42,052 bases of DNA, taken from positions 1 through 42,052 of the forward strand of contig JADZBP010000221.1 in assembly GCA_020852055.1 (NCBI GenBank), in the 5' to 3' direction. A program made the position numbers and the translations under genes. The notes beneath the pieces were generated by a model. That model was not told the origin of the DNA, did no database searches, and was given only the letters and a program-made list of their open reading frames with translations. How positions within the stretch are numbered: position 1 is the first letter of the stretch; every line of letters starts with the position of its first letter. Below are positions 26,479-32,883 of this stretch, piece by piece. This DNA is from Candidatus Latescibacterota bacterium. GTDB lineage: Bacteria > Latescibacterota > UBA2968 > UBA8231.

Positions 26479-26503
26479 ACCGCCCTGGGAGGCGGTTTTT
26501 TTT
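26479..26503 (+). terminator. intrinsic terminator of the methyl-transfer cluster
   Basis: A 6-bp stem ACCGCC/GGCGGT with loop CTGGGA is followed by eight T residues. The interval from here to 26641 shows no further ORF; a clear sigma70 promoter for the next gene was not found. Confidence 0.85.
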
Positions 26504-26641
26504 GCCACTTGGACGCCGCCGACCGAACCTCGGCCCGGCCCGGCCGATATAACCAAGAGGGTGGCGGGTTCCGGAAAGCAGCCCGGATGCGCCCCTGTTT
26601 CCCGAAACACCGCAAGAGCCCAACAGCAAAGGAGTCTGTCG

Positions 26642-28159
26642 ATGGCACCACCCTCTGTCCGCCCCCGCGACATGGAGCGGCCCTTTGGGTTGGAGGAGTT
26701 GTTTTTCTCGATCACCGACCTCAAGGGGGTGATCCTCACCGGCAACGAGGTTTTTGTCCGGGTCAGCGGTTACGAACTCGAGGCCCTGGTGGGCAAACCG
26801 CACAAGATCATCCGCCATCCGGATGTGCCGCGGGCGGTGTTCAGGCTGCTCTGGGATTATCTGGAGGCCGGGCGGGTCTTCGCCGGCTTCGTCAAGAACA
26901 TGGCCCGCGACGGCTGCTATTACTGGGTGGTGGCGCTCTTGGTGCGGATCCAGGACGGCTACCTCTCGATCCGCTTCAAACCCTCGAGCCCGCTGCTGGG
27001 GGTGGTCCGCGACCTGTACGCCCAGATGCTGGCCGTGGAACGGGCCGCCGGCGACCGCCAGGAGGGCATGCGCGCCGCGACCGAGTTCCTGGTGGCGGCG
27101 CTCAAGGAGAAGGGGTTCGCCAGTTACGACAGCTTCATGCACGCGGCCCTGGTGGCCGAGATGTCCAGCCGCCGGGCCCAGCTCGGGCCACCGCGGCCCG
27201 ATACGCTGGCTTCGGGGGAGTTGGGCACGGCGTTGCGGGCCTGCGGGGCCATCGACCGTCAGCTCGACGACCTGTTTTCCCGGGCTGGCTTTTTCCTCGA
27301 GCTGGTCGGCAAACTAGACGGCAAGTTTTCCTATCTGCTCGGCCTGTCGGAACATATCCATCTGGTGTCGATGAACGCCATCATCGCCTCCCATCACCTC
27401 GACGAAAAAGGGCGCGGGGTGGCGGTGGTAACCCACAGCCTCTCCGCCATCCTCGAGCAGATCATCTCGCTGATTGCCGGCATGACCGGGCATATCCTTG
27501 GGCTGACCGGCGCGCTGCGGGAGACGGCGTTTTCGATCGCCACCGCCAAATTGCAGGTGGAGATGACCCGCTTTTTCCTGACCGAGCTGCGTGCCGGCCA
27601 GGCGGCTCAGGCGGGAAGCGGCGAGGAGGGCCGGCTGTACGATCAGATCGGGGTGCTGGTCGACTGCTTCGTCGCCAGCACGCAGAGCATGCTCACCAGC
27701 CTCAAGAAGGTGCAGCAGCCCATCCTGCCCCTGATCCAGGCCCACGACCAGTTGGTCGGCGCCCTCCGCCGGCTCAATGCCATGCGGGTCACCGGCAAGG
27801 TCCAGGCCGCCTATATTCCCGAAGCGGCGCATTTCCAGGGGCTCTTCGACGAGATCTTTGCCCAATTGCAGGGGGCCAAAGCGGAGCTGCGCGAGTTGTC
27901 GGTGGGCATGAACTCGCTGCGCGCCGACCTGCCCGCCTTCGAGCGGGCCGGCTGGAACATCCAGGGACAACTCACCCATTTCGCCCGGCGGGGCACCCTG
28001 GCCGCTAGGGAAACGAGCAAAGAAACCAACGCGGAGGCGCTCCAGGCGTCGGTCACCGAGCCAGAGGAGGCCAGGCCCTTGCCGGACACGGAGGTCGCCA
28101 CAGTTGTCACCGCCGGCATCACCGACGGTGACCAGGGGGAAACACTGGTTCGAGGGTAG
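26642..28159 (+). CDS. soluble Aer-like PAS redox sensor with degenerate chemoreceptor hairpin (505 aa)
   Basis: Residues 20-115 match the FAD-type PAS domain of Aer: FSITDLKGVILTGNEVF, VSGYELEALVGKPHKIIRHP (His59, Asp61), and GCYYWV. There are no membrane helices. A later segment, residues 239-268 (IHLVSMNAIIASHHLDEKGR then GVAVVTHSLSAI), aligns with the hairpin tip of methyl-accepting chemotaxis proteins. The usual 'E-A-A-R-A-G-E' part is replaced by 'ASHHLDEK', so CheA/CheW contacts may be altered. The rest is helical. AAAGGAG precedes ATG. It probably senses redox or energy state near the methyl-transfer and microcompartment genes; its output partner is not in the window. Confidence 0.7.
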   Translation: MAPPSVRPRDMERPFGLEELFFSITDLKGVILTGNEVFVRVSGYELEALVGKPHKIIRHPDVPRAVFRLLWDYLEAGRVFAGFVKNMARDGCYYWVVALLVRIQDGYLSIRFKPSSPLLGVVRDLYAQMLAVERAAGDRQEGMRAATEFLVAALKEKGFASYDSFMHAALVAEMSSRRAQLGPPRPDTLASGELGTALRACGAIDRQLDDLFSRAGFFLELVGKLDGKFSYLLGLSEHIHLVSMNAIIASHHLDEKGRGVAVVTHSLSAILEQIISLIAGMTGHILGLTGALRETAFSIATAKLQVEMTRFFLTELRAGQAAQAGSGEEGRLYDQIGVLVDCFVASTQSMLTSLKKVQQPILPLIQAHDQLVGALRRLNAMRVTGKVQAAYIPEAAHFQGLFDEIFAQLQGAKAELRELSVGMNSLRADLPAFERAGWNIQGQLTHFARRGTLAARETSKETNAEALQASVTEPEEARPLPDTEVATVVTAGITDGDQGETLVRG

Positions 28160-28189
28160 CGTGTAGCGGGGAAGGGAGCGCGGAACGGT

Positions 28190-29518
28190 TCAGCCGGCTT
28201 CGATCTCGAGGCGGGGGGTCAGCGCCCGCACCCGGCCGCTGATGCTGGCGTGGATGGCGGCGCCGAGCTGGCCTTCGGGCATCTGGGCCACCAGTTGCCC
28301 GGCCTGCACCTGCTCGCCCACCTGCACCACCGGTTCGGCGGGGGCTCCGGCGTGTTGCTTGAGCGCCAGGCGCACCCGGCGGGGGGCCAGGTCCAGCTGG
28401 CGCATGGGCGCCGGGGCGTCGTAGTCGGTCAGCCCCAGGCGGCGCACCAGTTGCTTGAGCGGAATGCGGCGCGACTCGTGCAGAGGATGGGGTTTGGGGG
28501 TATCCGCAGTCACCGCGGCCCGCGCCTGGTCGAGCAGTCCCTTGAGGCGGATCTGCCGCTTGGACTGCTGGCAGGCCTCGCGCGGATAGAGATCCTCTGG
28601 ACAGGCATAAAGCGTACACAGGCTGCACTCGCAGCAGAGCAAACCCATCTGGTTCCAGAAATCCTCCCCTGACAGGCTGAATCCCAGGCTGCGCATCACC
28701 TTGTGGGGCTCCACGTGGTAGCCCAGCAGGTAGCGCGGGCATAGCTCGGTACAGTACGAGCACTGGTCGCAAGAGGACTTCCCGATGCGGTGCATCGAGG
28801 TCTCCGGCCGCTCCTTGCGCTGCACCAGGGAATGGTCCCCCGGCAGCACGATCAGCCCGCCGGTGGTTTTCTCGACACATTCGTCCAGGTTGCGCGTCAG
28901 CCGGCCCATCATCGCCCCACCCACCAGCAGGGCAACCTCCCCTTCCGAAGTTCCACCCGCCAGTTCGATGGCCTCGCGGAAGGAGATGCCCACCGGCACC
29001 GCGCCGCTGAAGGGCTGGCGCACTGCGCCGGCCACCGTGAGAAACTTGCGGGTCACCGGCACCCCCTGGCTAGCCGCCGCGATATTAAACAGCGTCTCGA
29101 CGTTCTGCACGATGGCGCCCACCTGATGGGGCAGACCGCCGGGCGGGATCAGCCGGCCGATGGTCTCGTGCACCAGCACGAACTCGTCGCCGGTGGGATA
29201 GAAATCCTCCAGCAGATGCAGCTCGACCCGGCTGCCGGGCAGCACCCGCTCGAAGGCCTCGACCGCCTCGGTGTGTTTGGCTTTGATGCCGATGATGCCG
29301 CGCGCCGCCCCGCAGGCCGCCACCACCGCCTCCATGCCCGCCACCACCTGGGCCGCGTGGCTGGCCATCAATTCGGCATCCTTGTGCATCAGCGGTTCAC
29401 ACTCGGCGCCGTTGGCGATGACAAATTCCACCTTGGCGCCCAGCTTGACGTGGGTGGGGAAGCCACCGCCGCCAGCCCCGACCACGCCGGCCTGACGCAC
29501 CTGCTCGATGAGGCTCAT
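28190..29518 (-). CDS. pduS: PduS-like flavin/Fe-S electron-transfer protein of a microcompartment (442 aa)
   Basis: This RnfC-related protein starts MSLIEQVRQAGVVGAGGGGF (a nucleotide-binding glycine loop) and carries NGAECEPLMHKD and VQNVETLFNIA, the NADH/FMN-type core. Two [4Fe-4S] sites are seen: Cys250, 253, 256 and 260 (CDQCSYCTELCP), and Cys295/296, 298, 301 and 306 (CCECSLCTLYACP). A barrel-sandwich C-terminal domain follows. PduS reduces cobalamin or moves electrons across the BMC shell with PduT. ATG overlaps the PduT-like stop by four bases (ATGA). In this window it has no shell or core enzyme neighbours. A cobalamin link to the methyl-transfer cluster is attractive but unproven. 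Confidence 0.85.
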   Translation of the reverse strand: MSLIEQVRQAGVVGAGGGGFPTHVKLGAKVEFVIANGAECEPLMHKDAELMASHAAQVVAGMEAVVAACGAARGIIGIKAKHTEAVEAFERVLPGSRVELHLLEDFYPTGDEFVLVHETIGRLIPPGGLPHQVGAIVQNVETLFNIAAASQGVPVTRKFLTVAGAVRQPFSGAVPVGISFREAIELAGGTSEGEVALLVGGAMMGRLTRNLDECVEKTTGGLIVLPGDHSLVQRKERPETSMHRIGKSSCDQCSYCTELCPRYLLGYHVEPHKVMRSLGFSLSGEDFWNQMGLLCCECSLCTLYACPEDLYPREACQQSKRQIRLKGLLDQARAAVTADTPKPHPLHESRRIPLKQLVRRLGLTDYDAPAPMRQLDLAPRRVRLALKQHAGAPAEPVVQVGEQVQAGQLVAQMPEGQLGAAIHASISGRVRALTPRLEIEAG

Positions 29519-30066
29519 ACGCTTTCCCCGAAGAGTTCCCTGGAAGGATTGGGGAGGACCACCTTGTTGACCAGCAGCCCCCGCCTGGCCACGTGTGCCG
29601 CACCCGCCTCGACCGCCGCCTCGACCGCCGCGACCTCGCCGGCGAGTTTGAGAAAGGCCTTGCCGCCCAGGGCCATGGCCATGCGGATCTCCAGCAGTTG
29701 CACCGAAGCCGTCTTGACCGCCGCGTCCGCCCCCTCGATCAACGCCGCCACCGAAAAGGATTCGATCAGGCCCAGGGCGCCGTAGGATTCCAGGATGACG
29801 GTGCCGGAAAGGGCCGGGAACACCGCCGGATCGATATTGGGGATGAGGCAGGAGTCGATGATCGCCGCGCCACCGGCCGCCATGCCGGCCGCCAGGCTGG
29901 CCTCGACCGCCGCCACCTCGCCGCCGACGAGGATCAGGTATTTGCCCGAGCAGATGGTGCGGTTGATCAGCAATTCCACCGCAGCGGCCTTGAGCAACAC
30001 ATCAGCCACGGCGAAACCGGCGGCGATGCTGGACAGTTCGATCAGGCCAATGGCCGTTCTTTTCAT
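29515..30066 (-). CDS. pduT: PduT-like tandem BMC-domain shell protein (183 aa)
   Basis: Two BMC domains are seen (residues about 4-90 and 96-178), for example AIGLIELSSIAAGFAVADVL and ALGLIESFSVAALIEGADAA, so it forms a pseudohexameric trimer. From memory, Salmonella PduT binds a [4Fe-4S] cluster in its pore through a Cys in GGKCYMV of the second domain; here the matching place reads GGKAFLK (Ala137). Cys39 (ICSGKY) and Cys73 (DSCLIPN) remain. The start at 30066 with GAGGGG upstream is preferred to a longer frame that runs into the terminator. It is coupled to the PduS-like gene. No other shell proteins are present. Confidence 0.88.
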   Translation of the reverse strand: MKRTAIGLIELSSIAAGFAVADVLLKAAAVELLINRTICSGKYLILVGGEVAAVEASLAAGMAAGGAAIIDSCLIPNIDPAVFPALSGTVILESYGALGLIESFSVAALIEGADAAVKTASVQLLEIRMAMALGGKAFLKLAGEVAAVEAAVEAGAAHVARRGLLVNKVVLPNPSRELFGESV

Positions 30067-30097
30067 TTGTGTTCCCCTCGGGGCTTGGGTTCCCGGC

Positions 30098-30123
30098 AAA
30101 AAAATAGCGCCTGAAGCAGGCGC
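30098..30123 (-). terminator. strong intrinsic terminator directly upstream of the PduT-like gene
   Basis: On the minus strand the stem GCGCCTG-CTT-CAGGCGC (30123-30107) is followed by TATTTTTTT. It closes the sigma-factor transcript but leaves only 31 bases before the PduT-like ATG, with no promoter visible there. PduT/PduS expression may depend on read-through or antitermination. Confidence 0.88.
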
Positions 30124-30274
30124 AGACAAGGAGCAGGGCCGGGGCGGCCGGACCGCAGGTGGGCAAGGGGCGGAAGGGCAGAAGCCGGTGGCGCCTCCGG
30201 GCAAAGGGCGTCGCGGCGATCAGGCAGGGGCGGCCACGGCCGGCGGCCGCCCGCCTGGGAACAGCTTTTGGGCG

Positions 30275-30376
30275 CTAGAAGGTTGTCCCGTACCAGACCA
30301 GGAAAACCGCCCACATCGCGATCAGGAAAGCGGGAACTGCGAGATCCTTCAGGTGGAGTGAAACTCTTGCTTTCAT
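30275..30376 (-). CDS. 33-residue single-span membrane peptide
   Basis: A perfect ribosome site AAGGAGGTGA is 5 bases before ATG at 30376. The product is MKARVSLHLKDLAVPAFLIA followed by MWAVFLVWYGTTF: a basic head of about 10 residues, then one hydrophobic helix of about 20 residues, ending with TAG at 30275. It lies between the sigma factor (48 bp upstream) and the terminator at 30098-30123, so it is probably co-transcribed with the sigma gene. The helix, charge layout and strong ribosome site argue for a real small gene. Function is unknown: it may be a subunit of a membrane complex or an anti-sigma partner. Confidence 0.65.
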   Translation of the reverse strand: MKARVSLHLKDLAVPAFLIAMWAVFLVWYGTTF

Positions 30377-30424
30377 GGTTCACCTCCTTGGCAAACCCGG
30401 CGGCAAAGCAGGCCGTGTGAAACG

Positions 30425-31294
30425 TCAGTTGCGCGAAAATTCCACCAATACCTCTCCGTACCGCGCCCGCAGCTTGTCCAGGGCATGGTCGCGGATCTGG
30501 CGAATCCGTTCCCGGGTCAATCCCATGCCCTCGCCGATCTGCTCCAGGGTCATGGGGGGTTGGCCGTCCAGGCCGTAGTAGCGGCGCAGGATCCGGCTCT
30601 CGCGCTTGTTGAGGGTATCCAGGCAGCGGGCCACGGTTTCGGCCAGGATGTGCTGCTCGAACTCCTCCTCCAGCCCAGCCTCGTCACCGGCTAGCTCGGA
30701 GATCAGGGTCTTGTCTTCATCGGGGTACAGGTACGCATTGAGCGAGATATCCGACTTGCCGGCCTGCAGCGCCCGAGTGGTCCGGCTCAGGCTGATGCCC
30801 GCCTTGCTGGCCATCTCTTCGGCGGTGGGGGTGCGGCCCAGCTCCTGGGTCAGGCCAACGGCCTCGCGTTCGAGCTTCTTGAGGTCGTTCATCTGGTTGA
30901 CCGGAGGCGGGATGGTCTTCTTCTGGATGGCCAGCGCCTTGAGCATGGCCTGGCGTATCCACCACACCGCATAGGTAATGAACTTGAACCCGCGGTTCTC
31001 GTCGAAACGCCGCGCGGCCTCCAGCAGGCCCAGGTTGCCCTCGGAAATCAGCTCGATCATCGACAGGCCGTAGCCGGAATATTCCTTGGCGACGCTGACC
31101 ACGAAACGCAGGTTGGCGGTAACCAGTTTGTTCAGCGCATCCTCGTCGCCGTCGCGGGCCTGGCGCACCAGCGCCACTTCCTGCTCGCGGGTCAGGGGCT
31201 GGTAATACTCGATGCTCTGCCAGTAGAGGAATACCGGATCTGTCAGCTCTTTTTCCGAGTGGCGGTGGCTGGACCTGGAGGCGACCATATACAA
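30425..31294 (-). CDS. group-2 (RpoS/RpoD-like) sigma70 factor (289 aa)
   Basis: Region 2 is intact (ANLRFVVSVAKEYSGYG, IELISEGNLGLLEAARRF, FITYAVWWIRQAM), as is region 3 and region 4 with the helix-turn-helix (MTLEQIGEGMGLTRERIRQI). A short acidic N-terminus replaces the large sigma70 region 1.1, so this is an alternative or general-stress type of group 2. ATG at 31294 has GGAG upstream. It is followed by the membrane peptide gene. A long leader with several hairpins precedes it. The regulon cannot be read here. Confidence 0.9.
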   Translation of the reverse strand: MYMVASRSSHRHSEKELTDPVFLYWQSIEYYQPLTREQEVALVRQARDGDEDALNKLVTANLRFVVSVAKEYSGYGLSMIELISEGNLGLLEAARRFDENRGFKFITYAVWWIRQAMLKALAIQKKTIPPPVNQMNDLKKLEREAVGLTQELGRTPTAEEMASKAGISLSRTTRALQAGKSDISLNAYLYPDEDKTLISELAGDEAGLEEEFEQHILAETVARCLDTLNKRESRILRRYYGLDGQPPMTLEQIGEGMGLTRERIRQIRDHALDKLRARYGEVLVEFSRN

Positions 31295-31415
31295 CTCCGG
31301 GGTGGGGAAGATGGGGATTGGCTGTCCGCTGGTATGGCCACATCAAATTGCGTGCCACCGCAGAGGGTGACCCTGGGGCGGCGGGAATGCCTCCCCGGCG
31401 CGGCCTGCGGCCAGA

Positions 31416-31512
31416 GTAGCGTCCCAGTGGGAACACCGGTTGGAGACCCGCCTGACGCACTTGGCGGGCTCACCCGCCGGCGCTCACCGGGACCCTATGG
31501 TCCCGGCGCTAC
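31416..31512 (-). other. multi-hairpin structured element in the sigma-factor leader
   Basis: GTAGCG and CGCTAC close a 97-base segment. Inside are CCGGGACC/GGTCCCGG (31487-31506, loop ATAG on the minus strand), GGCGGG/CCCGCC (31463-31478) and a third stem near 31424-31439. That third stem pairs fully only on the minus strand (G.U instead of A.C), so the RNA is more likely the leader of the sigma gene. It matches no riboswitch class that I recognise and may be a palindromic repeat element or a regulatory leader. Confidence 0.4.
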
Positions 31513-31538
31513 CGGTTTGCGGGACGGTCGAGTCCCAT

Positions 31539-31570
31539 AAAAAACCCCGCGCACCATCGGTGCAGCGGGG
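31539..31570 (-). terminator. strong intrinsic terminator of a short minus-strand transcript
   Basis: On the minus strand CCCCGC/GCGGGG with an inner GCACC/GGTGC stem is followed by TTTTTT. It closes a unit that begins at the sigma54 promoter at 31842-31857. Confidence 0.88.
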
Positions 31571-31608
31571 ATTCCTTCCGGTCCGGAAGTCAGCTCTCTG
31601 GCGAGAAG

Positions 31609-31707
31609 CTATTCAGGGCTGCAGTTAGCAGCCGGCAGGGCAACGGGGGATGAGGTGTTGGCGGCTGCATCCTGGCGGTGCAGCCGCCGGAAAGGGCCAG
31701 GTGGCAT
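31609..31707 (-). CDS. possible 32-codon small ORF in a sigma54-driven transcript
   Basis: GGAGG is 7 bases before ATG at 31707. The peptide begins MPPGPFRRLHRQDAAANTS and ends with TAG at 31609. It has no membrane helix or known domain and its composition is that of GC-rich random sequence, so the transcript may instead be a regulatory RNA. The support is the promoter, ribosome site and terminator, not the protein sequence. Confidence 0.3.
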   Translation of the reverse strand: MPPGPFRRLHRQDAAANTSSPVALPAANCSPE

Positions 31708-31841
31708 ATGCTCGCCTCCTATTCTCGAACGCTGCTCCGCGGCAGTCGTGAGCACCAACTCCTGGAGCATGAGCCTCCTCCCGCGCGGCTGCAGGAGGAG
31801 CGCTGTTCAACGCGGCTCATTTTTGCCTTTGCGAAAAAGCT

Positions 31842-31857
31842 TGCAATTTCCATGCCA
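31842..31857 (-). promoter_or_regulatory. sigma54 (-24/-12) promoter of a short intergenic transcript
   Basis: The minus strand reads TGGCATGGAAATTGCA, with GG and GC at exact 12-base spacing. The palindrome TGCCAGA-T-TCTGGCA (31853-31867) overlaps its -24 half. Transcription would start near 31831 and end at 31539, about 290 bases. Confidence 0.7.
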
Positions 31858-31953
31858 GATTCTGGCACTGGTGCGGATGGCGCGCTATTTTCTCGGGGGG
31901 GCCTGTGCTGTCCGGCACGGGATTTGCCCCCTTCCCGACCAGGAGCACATTCC

Positions 31954-32883
31954 ATGGTTCAGCATGCCCACACCTCCGGCACCTATGACACTGCAGCCCG
32001 TGCCGTCTGGTTGATCTTCGCCCTGAACCTGGCGCTGTGTGTCGCCAAACTGCTGGCTGGCTGGGGTGGGCATTCCTTTGCGCTGGTTGCCGACGGCATC
32101 AATAACCTGGGGGATGTGGGGATTTCGGTGGCCCTGCTGGCCGGCATCTGGTTGGCCCGTCGTCCCCCCGACGACAACCACGCCTACGGGCACGGCAAGC
32201 TGGAGCAGGAGACCTCGAGGGTGGTGGGGCTGGCGGTGCTGTTCACCGGCGCGCTGGTGGTGGTCGAGGGTATCGGTCGCCTCGACGACCAGCATGGAGC
32301 GCCCGAGCCCATTGTGCTGGAAGTGGCCGGGGTCGCCATTCTCGTCAAAGGATTCATGTACTTCTACCAGCGCCGCGTCGCCGCCAGACTGGGCAGCGGG
32401 GCGCTGGCGGCCGACGCGCTCAACCACCAACTCGATATCGCCGCCACGGCCTGCGTGCTGGCCGGCAGCGGGGCGCTCTGGCTGGGCGGATCGGCCTGGG
32501 CGCCGGCCGACGACGCGGCGGCCATCGCCGTGGGCGTGCTGATGTGCTGCACCGCCGGGCACGTCGTCTACGAGGCCAGCAGTGAACTGTTAGACCGCAT
32601 GCCGCCCGAGGACCTGCTCGGGCAGATCCGCGCCATCGCCCAGTTCCACCCCGGTGTGCTCGGGGTGGAGGAGTTGGTGGGCCGCAAGGCGGGCATGCAT
32701 TACCTCATCGACCTGCACCTGGAGGTGGCCGGTGAGATGCAGGTGCGCGCCGCCCACGCCCTGGGCCACCAGGTCAAGGCCCGGATCATGGCCCAGTTGC
32801 CCCAGATCCAGGACATCGTGATTCATCTCGAACCAGCTGACGACGCATTACAGGAGGCAATACGCAATGGCTCCAGAAACTGA
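31954..32883 (+). CDS. cation diffusion facilitator (CDF) metal transporter (309 aa)
   Basis: Six membrane helices and a C-terminal cytoplasmic domain (from about residue 205) fit the CDF family. The linker HAYGHGKLEQETSR is the family mark. The metal-site motifs differ from Zn/Fe CDFs: TM2 reads ADGINNLGDV (N-x-x-x-D) and TM5 reads ADALNHQLDI (N-x-x-x-D), whereas many members have H or D in the first place. This suggests altered metal choice. ATG at 31954 is used (AGGAG upstream); frames that run further upstream lack support. The stop lies 17 bp inside the start of the acetyl-CoA synthetase gene, so they share an operon. Confidence 0.85.
   Translation: MVQHAHTSGTYDTAARAVWLIFALNLALCVAKLLAGWGGHSFALVADGINNLGDVGISVALLAGIWLARRPPDDNHAYGHGKLEQETSRVVGLAVLFTGALVVVEGIGRLDDQHGAPEPIVLEVAGVAILVKGFMYFYQRRVAARLGSGALAADALNHQLDIAATACVLAGSGALWLGGSAWAPADDAAAIAVGVLMCCTAGHVVYEASSELLDRMPPEDLLGQIRAIAQFHPGVLGVEELVGRKAGMHYLIDLHLEVAGEMQVRAAHALGHQVKARIMAQLPQIQDIVIHLEPADDALQEAIRNGSRN

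Noticed and set aside
31430-31460. B12-box-like GGAGACCCGCC on the plus strand, tempting as a cobalamin riboswitch
   Set aside because: The rest of the cobalamin aptamer (GGTGAA, GCCACTG and the upstream stems) is absent, and no gene lies close downstream on that strand.
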